The notes under the pieces are model-generated. The model searched no databases. It saw only the letters and a program-made list of their open reading frames with translations, and was not told the DNA's origin. Below, one piece after another: positions 10,621-21,033 of a DNA stretch of 64,000 bases (the first letter of the stretch is position 1; every line of letters begins with the position of its first letter). Source of the stretch: Haematobia irritans (taxonomy: Eukaryota; Arthropoda; Insecta; Diptera; Muscidae); the NCBI RefSeq assembly GCF_050003625.1, contig NC_134399.1:42734671-42798670 (forward strand). Reading direction: 5' to 3'. The position numbers and the translations under genes were made by a program.

Positions 10621-11380
10621 GGACCCTCAGATTTGGCTTGTGGAGCCTCTAACAGAAGCAAATTTCATCCGATCCGGCTGAAATTTGGTATATGGTGTTG
10701 GTATATGGTCTCTAACAACCATTCAAAAATTGGTCCACATCGGTCCATAATTATATATAGCCCCCATATAAACCGATCCCCAGATTTGGCTTGCGGAGCC
10801 TAAAAGAGCAGCAAATTTTATCCGATCTGGCTGAAATTTGGTACATGATGTTGGTATATCGTCTCTAACAACCGTGCAAAAATTGGTTCACATCGATCCA
10901 TAATTATATATAGCCCCCATATAAACCGATCCCCAGATTTGGCTTGTGGAGCCTCTAAGAGAAGCATATTTCATTCGATCCGGCTGAAATTTGGTACATG
11001 GTGTTGGTATATGGTCTCTAACAATCGTGCAAAAATTGGTCCACATCGGTCCATAATTATATATAGCCCCCATATAAACCGATCCCCAGATTTGGCTTGC
11101 GGAGCCTCAAAGAGAAGCAAATTTCATCCGATCCGGCTGAAATTTGGTACATGATGTTGGTATATGGTCTCTAACAACCATGCCAAAATTGGTCCACATC
11201 GGTCCATAATTATATATAGACCCCATATAAACCGATCCCCAGATTTGACTTGCGAAGTCTCCACGAGAAGCAAATTTCATCCGATCCGGTTCAAATTAGG
11301 AACGTGGTGTAGTATATGGTTGCTAACAACCATACCAATCACACAAAAATTGGTCCATATCGGTTCATAATCATGGTTGC
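10621..11380 (+). repeat. 153-bp tandem repeat array (HINE-A core)
   Basis: The repeated AAACCGATCC word falls at 10774, 10927, 11080 and 11233, exactly 153 bp apart. Because 153 is 51 codons and the monomer has open frames on both strands, long artificial frames with a 51-residue period appear. They are not genes. Confidence 0.9.
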
Positions 11381-11730
11381 CACTAGAGCCAAAAATAATC
11401 TACCAAAATTTTATTTCTATAGAAAATTTTGTCAAAATTTTATTTCTAGAGAAAATTTTGTTAAAATTTTAGTCGGTTCATAATAAAATTTTCATCATTG
11501 TCAAAATTTTATTTCTATAGAAAATTTTGTCAAAATTTTATTTCTATAGAAAATTTTGTTCAAATTTTATTCGGTTCATAATCATGGTTGCCACTCGAGC
11601 CAAAAATAATCTACCAAGATTTTATTTCTATAGAAAATTTTGTCAAAAGTTTATTTCTATAGAAAATTTTGTTAAAATTTTATTTCTGTAGAAAATTTTG
11701 TCAAAATTTTATGTCTACTTTGTCAAACTG
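11381..11730 (+). repeat. 29-bp palindromic repeat block
   Basis: Units of about 29 bp alternate AAAATTTT with the perfect 12-bp palindrome TTTCTATAGAAA. The block lies between the 153-bp array and the 3' end in every HINE-A copy. Confidence 0.8.
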
Positions 11731-12497
11731 AATTATATACGTATTGGATCGATCTTTTTTGATTTAATATATACCACGTATGGACTTACATACAATTTAG
11801 AAGATGGTGTTAGGAGGTTTTAAGATATCTTGCCATCGGCAATCGTTACCGCAACTTAAGTAATTCGATTCTGGATGGCAGTGTTTAGAAGAAGTTTCTA
11901 CGCAATCCATGATGGAGGGTACATAAGCTTCGGCCTGGCCGAACTTACGGCCGTATATACTTGTTTTTTCTTTATTTGCTATCATAGTCTTTTAAAGCGT
12001 GTTAACTACAACTTAAATTGCCAAATTCACACTCGACTTCAAGTAGAAATTATGCTAGTAAAAACGTCCAAAAATGCCCTTTCAGAGATGTTCTTTATTT
12101 TAAATACTCAGGAAATTCTTTTAATTCATTTTTTTATAACTCGGTTTTTGTCATACTTATAAAGGCCAATTTAATTTTTTTTTCAAATATGTTAAAAACA
12201 CGGCAATGATTAATAAAATGGTATAAATTATTTAAATTTTTTCGAAAAACTTTCTAAATTAATTTTTTGCTTTGTAGTCAAGATGCAAAAAGACAATAAA
12301 TTTAAAGACGATTTAATTAATTTTGAAGACTTTTTCAGAATTATTAATTCCAACTTATTCAAACAAACTTTTCTCTAATTAAGTAAAAAAAGTAAATTCA
12401 CTTAACTATAAGGACAAATGACTTCATTGAAAAGTATATCGACTTTAGGACAAGTAAAAAACATTATATCAGAGAAATGCGTCTTCTATGCTAAGCA

Positions 12498-13027
12498 CAC
12501 TGAAAAAAATATTTACGTGATATTAAAGATTACGCAATCTAAATTTTAGGATGCGAAATTTACAAAATATTAAGGACAAATTTCTTTAAAATAATGAAAT
12601 TTTAATTAAAATAAAGTTTATAATCTTTGCTTCAAACATTTTTTTCATTAAATTTAGGACAACAATTTTGTAAATTTGCGTCCCTCCGTTAAAGTTTCAT
12701 GTCTTTGAACTAAGGCTAAGTTTCCTTAAAGTAAAGAAACACATTTTTGATTTAAAGAAATTGTCCTTAAATTAACTGAAATACTGAAACTTTACATTTA
12801 AGATAAAAACGTTTCACATATAGGCCAAGACTTATTTTGAGAATGAATGAAATTTGATAAATAAGATCTGTATCCTAATTTTAATTTTATTGGTCCTACA
12901 TTTAAAGCCAGATAGGTCGCTAAAAATTTCTTTATTTTAAAGAAGCCGCATCTTTGGCTCGGAATCAATACCAAAATCCTTAAGGGAAGATCAAAATCTT
13001 TGGATCCAAGTAAACTTTTTTTGAGTG
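12498..13027. mobile_element. MITE family M2, copy 2 (inside M1)
   Basis: It runs from CACTGAAAAAAATATTTACG to TTTTTTGAGTG and is inserted where the M1 sister has the uninterrupted word ATGCTAAGCA. Same family as 2599-3244, somewhat shortened. Confidence 0.7.
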
Positions 13028-13094
13028 CTATATTCCAAATTATATTTTAAGGGCATAAAATCTACGGCCTTAAGATAATATTTTTTTTTCAGTG

Positions 13095-13959
13095 TTGTTT
13101 GTCAGTTGTTTATTTCTTTTTCATTAACATAGTGATATTTCATGCAATAAGCGCCCGAAAATCTTTTGAGAAATTTTCGTGAATCACGAAAAATTTCGTG
13201 ACTCACACTGATGGCAACGGCGTGAGTAAGATTTTTCCGTCGTGAGTGTGCATGAGTGTGAGTAAAATATTACTCACGTGCACACCTCTAATTTCAGCCA
13301 ATCAGCCACATCTTTTTGTTTCAAATGGCTCAGTCGGACAAACACGGCAGTTACCAGATGACATTCTCGCGGTATTAAATTCGAGATCTTTTGAGTAAAC
13401 ACTAAAAGCAAACGTGTTCATTAAATTTAGAAGCATTTGTGTTGAAAACGATTTTCCCCTGGGGCTTTCAAAAGTATTTCCTTACATGAATGGGGGAAAT
13501 CAACATTCAGACATCTTGTACAAATATGTTTTCTCCAAGATTTGTCCAGAGTGATAAAATGCGTTGTTAGGAGTTAGAGTAAAGCATTTAAGGTTGACAT
13601 TACACTAAAAAAAGTGAACCCTTTATTTCACTAAAGACAATTTAATATTTCCTTTACCATTAAAATTTTTTTGCGTACGTTAGTTAAATGTGCGTAAAAC
13701 AAGGGAAATAGTATACAAAAATGAAGCATAAAGATTTATTAAATTCTTACTTCTCAAAATAATAATAAAAATAATCCAAATTTTCAAAAATTACCAAAAT
13801 GTTTCTTCCTGGTGGGCTCACCGTTTTTTTCAGTGTATTTAACTCAGACTTGCATTACTGAATGCCCCTTCAATATATAGCAAATCAACAATTGTATATT
13901 GGCCGACGAAAAACTGTGAAATGATTAAAAAAATTGGCGTTAATATTTCTTAGCCCCTA
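13095..13959. other. non-coding stretch
   Basis: Contains GTGAGTGTG-like simple repeats (about 13195-13290) and AT-rich sequence. No gene is recognised. Confidence 0.45.
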
Positions 13960-14613
13960 CACTGAAAAAAAGCATACTCGGTTCCAAAGATTTTGTCTTT
14001 ACTTTAAAAAATTTGGCATTGATTCCGAGCCAAAGAAGCGGAGAATACAAGTAAGGATACTTTTAAGACACAATTCTCTTTTAAATTTAGGTTTTGTGTA
14101 CTTGCTTCTAGGAAGCAAATTTTAATTTTTCGCTGTCTCAGCTTTTTTTCTTCATATGCTAACAAAGACCTTTAAAAACGAGTTAACGGCAACTTTATTT
14201 TCCAAATTAGGACTCGACTTCCAGTAGAAATTATGCTATGTTTGAAGTAAAAACTTCTTTAAAATAAAGTTTTGAAAAACATGTCCTATATTTGAACGAT
14301 TTTTTGCTTTGTAGTCAAGATGCAAAAAGACAACAAATTTAAAGATAATTTCATTAAATTTAAAGAATTTTTCTGAATTATTAAAGTCAAGTTTACCTTA
14401 GTCTATAAATTTTTTCTTTTATGTTAAGATACCCATTTTTAAGTCAAATCACTTAATTATAAGGACAATACGACTTCATTGAAAATTTTATCGACTTTTG
14501 GATAAGGAAAATAACTTTATTTTAGAGAAATGCGTCTTCTATGCTAAGCAAAATTTGTATTCGTATTTTAAAGACATGAAATCTTTGACCTCACGACAAT
14601 ATTTTTTTCAGTG
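13960..14613. mobile_element. MITE family M1, uninterrupted copy
   Basis: The 654-bp element has ends CACTGAAAAAAAGCATACTCGG and (inverted) CACTGAAAAAAATATTGTCG, flanked by TA (13958-13959, 14614-14615). It serves as the reference for the split copy at 9661-13094. Confidence 0.82.
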
Positions 14614-14615
14614 TA

Positions 14616-15635
14616 TACAAAGTTAAAGATTCGTAAAAGTCAAATTCAACACACTACCAAATTATGAATCCTCCATGAAAGAATATTTTGTTAATTAAGA
14701 ATTTTTAATTTATGGTAAATAGATAACAAATGCTGACAAGGATATACGAGTAAATAATATATCAAACATGACTATTTTTTCTAGTTATGAAGAATATTTC
14801 GTTTTCCGAAGGAAAAATTGCAATTAATATTTGTTGAAATGTGTTTAGCTTTTTATAATAAAATTTAGGTAAAACTTTAGAAAATTAAGAACTATTTTGG
14901 GCAAAACATTTTCTCATTTTAGACCAAGTCGTTAGAGAAAAAAAATTGACATAACTTTTCAACTAGAATTAACCAATTTTTATGAACCAAAATGAAGATA
15001 AATTGACTTGTTAGAATTTTTAATTGGGTTTATAAATGAAGGCTTGGAAGACATTTTCCTGTTTTTCCAAATCGCTCAAGGAACAACATCTTTAAAGCAC
15101 ATATTGCAGTTTGGTTGTGTAAAAAAATTGCATTCGGATTCATATTCCTTGCTAATGAAAATATCATACAAAATGTCTTGAGTCCTATCCGTTTTTCAGA
15201 TTTACCTATTCTCCATAATAATGGTGTGGAAGTGCAAATCTTCTCTAAGTATTTTTGTACGAAAAACATTGGCGTATATACACTAAAAATGGTTTTCCAG
15301 ATTTTTTCTTCATGTGCTATCAAAGTCCTTTAAATACATATTACCGAAAACTTAAATTTCCAAATTTATACTCGACTTCCTATTTTTGAACGCTTTTTTG
15401 CTTTGCAGACTTGATATCTTATCTGCAAAGCAAAGAAGGTCATCAAATTTAAAGACAATTTCATTATTTTTGAAGAACTTTTATTAAAGCAAAGTAGACC
15501 TTCGTAAAACAAAATTTTCTTTCGTGTTAAAATATTCATTTTTCAGTCGAATCATTTAACATCATTGAAAAGTTTATCGATTAGGGTGGCTAAGCCATTT
15601 TAGCCACAAAAATTAAAAAAAGTTTAGCGTCATAC
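14616..15635. other. AT-rich stretch with an M1-like fragment
   Basis: Sequence from about 15278 to 15600 resembles M1 internally (TTTTTTGCTTTGCAG and flanks) but has no clear second end. The two overlapping frames on opposite strands near 15030-15333 are not convincing genes. Confidence 0.4.
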
Positions 15636-15639
15636 GAAC

Positions 15640-16871
15640 CCAGCAAAAAAATTTGGAAGTTCTTCCAAAGGCACAACTTTAAAAGCACTTCCAGAAGATG
15701 CACTCCCAATGATGTTCTTTATTTTAACTACCCACACTGAAAAAAATATTGACCTAATATGGAAGAGTATGCAACTTAAATTTTAGGACTCGAAATTTAC
15801 GCAATGCTAAGGACAAAATTCTTTAAAATAATGACATTTTAATTAAAAGAAAGTTTATAATCCTTGTTTCAAAAAATTTTTTTTCATTAAATTTAGGACA
15901 CAAATCTTGAAATTTTGCGTCCCTCTGTTGAAGTTGTAGATCTTTGAATTAAGGCAAATGATCCTTAAAATAAAGAAAAACATTCTTAATTTAAAGAAAT
16001 CGTCGTTAACTCAACTGACATATTGAATTTTTAAATTTAAGATAATAACGCTTCAAATATAGGCTAAGACTTATTTTAAGGATTTGCATCTTTGGTTTAA
16101 AGTTTTTTTAGAATTAAGAAAACAGTTTTTACTTTGAAGTACTTGGCATAATTTGGATTTTGAAACTGGAATTTGTTTGTACATGAATACCTTTATTAAT
16201 ATATCGCAAAAAGAGAATAAAAATTCGATGAATGAGATCTGTATCCAATTTTAATTTTATCGATCCTAGATTTAAAGCCAGGGAGGTTCCCAAAAAATTT
16301 CTTTATTTTAAAGAGGCCGCATATTTGGCTCGGAATCAATACCAAAATCCTTAAAGACGGTCAAAATCTTTGGATCCAAGTAAACTTTTTTTTATGAGTG
16401 CAGGATGTTCTTTTAATTAAATTTTTTATAACTTGATTTTTTTCATACTTTTAATGGGTAATTTTAACTTTTTTTGTTTCAAATACGTTAAAAACGGAGT
16501 AAGAATTCATAAAATGGTATAAATCATTTAAATTTTGTAGAAAAAAAATGCTAAATCCAATCTGAAAAAATTGTGCATTTTTGAAAATATTTGAGGTCAA
16601 ACATTTCCGAGATGCGTTAGAATCCATTAAAAATTATAAAAATTATTTATTTGACAAAATATCACAGAATTTTTTAATTTACATCCAAAACATTGAATTC
16701 GGATCACACCTAAAGAAGTGATGCAAATTCAGTGCAACGGCTGTTGAAATAGAGGACTTCCGTCCTATGACAAGCCCATGTTAAATTCATCGCTTCTGCG
16801 TCAATTTTGCACCACTTCCGGATGCAAAAAGAACATTTTCATTACCTTTTTGACGACGCTTTTTTTGCTGG
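15640..16871. mobile_element. MITE with CCAGCAAAAAAA termini, split by an M2 copy
   Basis: The ends CCAGCAAAAAAA and TTTTTTTGCTGG are inverted repeats, flanked by GAAC on both sides (15636-15639, 16872-16875), a likely 4-bp target duplication. An M2 MITE at 15735-16400 interrupts it, leaving a net length near 570 bp. It is non-coding. Confidence 0.65.
15735..16400. mobile_element. MITE family M2, copy 3
   Basis: It runs from CACTGAAAAAAATATTGACC to TTTTTTATGAGTG, 666 bp, flanked by CA on both sides instead of TA. Confidence 0.75.
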
Positions 16872-16875
16872 GAAC

Positions 16876-18130
16876 TTCAAGTTGGGCGCATTTTGGCGAA
16901 ATTTTACAAGTTTTAAGAAATTCTCAACTATTTTGTGGAAAATATGTATTGAGTAAATCTTTATACTTCATTTGTGTATAGAGAAAAAATATATTTAATT
17001 TCTAATACCACTGAAATTTTTGTACAAATTTTACATGGACTTTGAATTACGACATTGCATTTAGTGTTACTCTAATGTACATTGGAAACATACATGCACG
17101 TATATCCTTATGCATATATGAAGCATACACATACATCATACCCAATAAAATGCTGATATCGCACATTATTTTGTAAATATATAGTGCATACAAGATAAAA
17201 CATCTACACATTGGCACAAACTCTTACTTACTATATCTGTATATACACATGTTATTGCTTGCATTTAATCGCGTATGCATATGTTGGTGTACTTGGGAGA
17301 ATGTGTGTGCGTGCAAAGTCATATCGATGTAGTCTGTGGGTAGGTGTCCTTTGTAAGTGATCCATAGATAAACGTATTGGAGTCTCATTTAAAACTCAGG
17401 TGTGTCTATGGCATACATACATACATCCATACATACACATGTACATTCATATGGACGTATATACAACTAATTACTTGCTTATGCATATATATGAAGGTGT
17501 TTATACGTATAAAAATCAACACACGCACACACACCTATACAAATATTTAGGACATAAATATAAATTCATGGCAACATAATGTTGAATGAGAGTAATGAAA
17601 TGTTATGTTTTTAAATGATCGCAAATCGAGTGTCAATAAAATAAATATAATATATTAACTTACCGCAAGTAATATTCCACTACCACATTCATACCTACCA
17701 AACAATTTTATTATTATTTATTTATTTATCTATCTATCGAACTCTAGAGAATAGTATATTATTACCATGTATTTGTACAATGAATTATGTATGCTACATA
17801 TTTAAGGGATTAATGTAATAAATAATAACGAGAAGGAAGAACAACAACAACAACAAGAAAAACACATCAACAACTACAAATAACAATAATTACAAGGACA
17901 AAAAGCAAACGATGACTTAATAAACGTTACATATTGGAAAAAAATTAATTCATAATAAATTGACGCCTTTTTCTTGTCGATAAATCCTGAATTGATGAGG
18001 TACGTTTACCGCAAGTAAGTATGAATGTATATTTACATAGAATACTAAGTGCGTAAATTTTCTAAATTTATAGCATTAATGACATAAAAGGATTATGTGG
18101 AATTATAAAACTAGAAAATGCATAGACCAT
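16876..18130. other. AT-rich intergenic stretch with simple repeats
   Basis: Contains ACATACATAC-type microsatellite (about 17408-17440) and a CAA run (about 17839-17860). Numerous short frames, none recognised. Confidence 0.5.
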
Positions 18131-18239
18131 GGAGAGAAAATCGTATTTAAGAAATGACATTTGATTCATGAACGCCAGAAATACAACGGACCTTGTTGAA
18201 ATTAAATCATGTGCCTGAGGACACTGTTCTTGAGATTAA

Positions 18240-18965
18240 TATTTTAAGTTTTTTAATGCATTAAAGACCCTATTGTGTAAACACAACCACCGCGATTAGC
18301 GGTATGGGAAGCCCCTAAAAGAGTGCCACATCTAAAATCAGCTTTAATTCTAGTTAAAATCAATTGGTCAAAATTTTGCAAACTCACCACTGGGCATTGA
18401 TGATGCTTCCGTCCGTCCGTCTGTCCATGTATTTGTTGTTCGCAGAAGTCCGGTCGCAATTATAAACCGATTTTGATGACATTTGGTACAGAGTGTTTTT
18501 TGGATACAAGGACGAACGCTATTGGAAAAAATCGGATCAAATTTAGATATAGCTCCCACTTATATGTATCGCCCGATTACGACAAATTGGGACACATTGC
18601 GCTTCTTTACCAATCGATCGTCGTCAAAGTAATCTTTTCAAGTCTGCAAAATTTCCTCGAAATCGCCAGATTTTCATAATTTGGCCACAAACCCCTTATT
18701 TATTAACCAATCTTACTCAAAGTTGGCAAAATCTAATCTTCTACAGTACTAACTATACTTGCAACGAATCATCCAAATCGGTTCAGATTTAGATATATCT
18801 CCCATATATACGTATCGCCCGATTTCGATAAATGGGATCAGATTTCGCTCATTTACTAACAAATTTTCCACAAAGTAACCTTATTTACCACCTTTTAAGT
18901 GGGCAAACCTTCATCGAAATCGGTTCAGATTTAGATATAGCTCTCATATATATGTATCGCCCGAT
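18240..18965. repeat. (GTCY)n repeat, third HINE-like family, first copy
   Basis: Contains a TCCGTCCGTCCGTCTGTCC microsatellite and diverged repeats with ATCGGTTCAGATTTAGATATA and CCCATATATACGTATCGCCCG words. It continues after the LOA-like insertion at 35066-35440, and its duplicate is at 20063-20788. Confidence 0.65.
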
Positions 18966-19953
18966 CAGCTAAAGGATTCAGAAATGGACAAACCTCATTC
19001 TGAATTAGAAGTAAGCGTATTCTCTTGCGAAGTCGAGGGAGATACCAAAGTTGAAGACATGGATAGATACCGTATGCGTGAGGAGGTTTCTACTGCCTCA
19101 GAACTCACCAAAGTTGAACCTATGGTTATTGCGAGTCCCCGAGATCTCTGAAGAGGACATTCTTGATGACTCGATTAAAGCGGCTGATGTGACGGTTGTT
19201 GAAAATCTCGATGGTCCTACGGATCCTCCAGATAAATCTTCATCATTGTAAGGCTGCATGTGCTGCCTTAAAAGTTCTCCTGATGAAAGGGGACATAGAC
19301 TTAGTTCTTATTCAAGAACCATATGTTTATAGAAACAAAATATGTGAATTAAGTACTCCGGGGTTCAAACTATTGCAGTATCCTGGTAATGATGTAAATC
19401 GAGCCTGTATAAATGCTAAAAACGAGCTTAACTTGTTTCTACTTCCTTCAATGTGCAATGCAGGCACTGTCGTTGCCAATTTAGAAATAGCCAAATGCAA
19501 ATATTGGGTATTTTCGGTCTACATGGGACATGACAGGGAGATGCCTCCATGTGCCGTTAAGACCTTAGTTGAGGAGTCACTGAAAACAAAGACGAAACTC
19601 ATTATGGGATGCGATGCGAATGCACATCATAGTATATGGGGAAGTAGTGATACTAATGCAAGGGGAGAGTCGCCAATAGAGTTTATTTTGCGTACTACTC
19701 TGGTAGTTTGCAACAAGGGAGATGCCCCAACCTTCGTCACTAAAAACAGGCAAGAGGTTTTGGACATCACCTTGGCCTCGCAAGAACTGAATGAAATTAT
19801 ATTTGAGTGGCAGGTTTTAAGTGAACACAGCTTCTCAGATCATCGCTACATCAGTTTCAAATTTGATGTTTATACCACCAAGGCCATATTTCCGCCAAAT
19901 GTTAGGAAAGCTTACTGGAATAGGTATGGGGAATCGTTCAATATGATGATATC
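18966..19953 (+). pseudogene. LOA-like element 5' part, first copy of the tandem duplication
   Basis: Starts with the ORF1 tail (about 18980-19250) and continues into ORF2 with the endonuclease region (from the ATG at 19211). The piece is cut at the duplication junction, so its ORF2 runs into unrelated sequence and stops at 19987. It is identical to 20789-21776. The ORF1 tail is broken by a frameshift near 19130 relative to the copy at 41478-41870. Confidence 0.85.
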
Positions 19954-20062
19954 GGAGAGAAAATCGTATTTAAGAAATGACATTTGATTCATGAACGCCA
20001 GAAATACAACGGACCTTGTTGAAATTAAATCATGTGCCTGAGGACACTGTTCTTGAGATTAA

Positions 20063-20788
20063 TATTTTAAGTTTTTTAATGCATTAAAGACCCTATTGTG
20101 TAAACACAACCACCGCGATTAGCGGTATGGGAAGCCCCTAAAAGAGTGCCACATCTAAAATCAGCTTTAATTCTAGTTAAAATCAATTGGTCAAAATTTT
20201 GCAAACTCACCACTGGGCATTGATGATGCTTCCGTCCGTCCGTCTGTCCATGTATTTGTTGTTCGCAGAAGTCCGGTCGCAATTATAAACCGATTTTGAT
20301 GACATTTGGTACAGAGTGTTTTTTGGATACAAGGACGAACGCTATTGGAAAAAATCGGATCAAATTTAGATATAGCTCCCACTTATATGTATCGCCCGAT
20401 TACGACAAATTGGGACACATTGCGCTTCTTTACCAATCGATCGTCGTCAAAGTAATCTTTTCAAGTCTGCAAAATTTCCTCGAAATCGCCAGATTTTCAT
20501 AATTTGGCCACAAACCCCTTATTTATTAACCAATCTTACTCAAAGTTGGCAAAATCTAATCTTCTACAGTACTAACTATACTTGCAACGAATCATCCAAA
20601 TCGGTTCAGATTTAGATATATCTCCCATATATACGTATCGCCCGATTTCGATAAATGGGATCAGATTTCGCTCATTTACTAACAAATTTTCCACAAAGTA
20701 ACCTTATTTACCACCTTTTAAGTGGGCAAACCTTCATCGAAATCGGTTCAGATTTAGATATAGCTCTCATATATATGTATCGCCCGAT
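20063..20788. repeat. (GTCY)n repeat, third HINE-like family, duplicated copy
   Basis: Duplicate of 18240-18965. It ends with the 14-bp word ATGTATCGCCCGAT (20775-20788), the left target duplication of the LOA-like element. The matching right copy, with one change, is at 35066-35079. Confidence 0.7.
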
Positions 20789-21033
20789 CAGCTAAAGGAT
20801 TCAGAAATGGACAAACCTCATTCTGAATTAGAAGTAAGCGTATTCTCTTGCGAAGTCGAGGGAGATACCAAAGTTGAAGACATGGATAGATACCGTATGC
20901 GTGAGGAGGTTTCTACTGCCTCAGAACTCACCAAAGTTGAACCTATGGTTATTGCGAGTCCCCGAGATCTCTGAAGAGGACATTCTTGATGACTCGATTA
21001 AAGCGGCTGATGTGACGGTTGTTGAAAATCTCG

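Larger units (their letters stand above)
10336..11963 (+). mobile_element. HINE-A element (DINE-1/Helentron-like), copy 1
   Basis: The element reads TATACCCTCC at its 5' end and TATATACTTG at its 3' end, and sits between T runs. It has perfect 13-bp subterminal inverted repeats TACCCTCCATCAT (10338-10350 and, inverted, 11909-11921), a (GTCY)n microsatellite (10468-10484), central 153-bp tandem repeats, a block of 29-bp palindromic repeats, and a perfect 15-nt palindrome TTCGGCCTGGCCGAA (11929-11943) 20 nt from the end. That order matches DINE-1/HINE elements, which are non-autonomous relatives of Helentrons that insert in T-rich sites. It has no protein. The family assignment is inference from architecture. 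Confidence 0.72.
9661..13094. mobile_element. MITE family M1, split by three younger insertions
   Basis: It starts CACTGAAAAAACGCATGCTCGG after TA (9659-9660) and ends TTTTTTTTTCAGTG at 13094. An uninterrupted sister at 13960-14613 is 654 bp and shows the expected order. Inserted into this copy are a piggyBac-like MITE (9789-10305), a HINE-A element (10336-11963) and an M2 MITE (12498-13027). The M1 pieces between them line up with the sister copy. Confidence 0.7.

Noticed and set aside
10525..11370. Serial plus-strand frames resembling a 51-residue repeat protein
   Set aside because: They come from the 153-bp repeat, occur on both strands and recur in every HINE-A copy with non-coding-type variation.
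10336..11963. Canonical Helitron with TC start and CTRR end
   Set aside because: The ends do not fit. The T-run target, subterminal repeats and (GTCY)n block fit the DINE/Helentron-associated type better.
19577..19783. Minus-strand frame antisense to the endonuclease
   Set aside because: It is the shadow of the LOA-like ORF2 and is repeated identically at 21400-21606 because of the tandem duplication.
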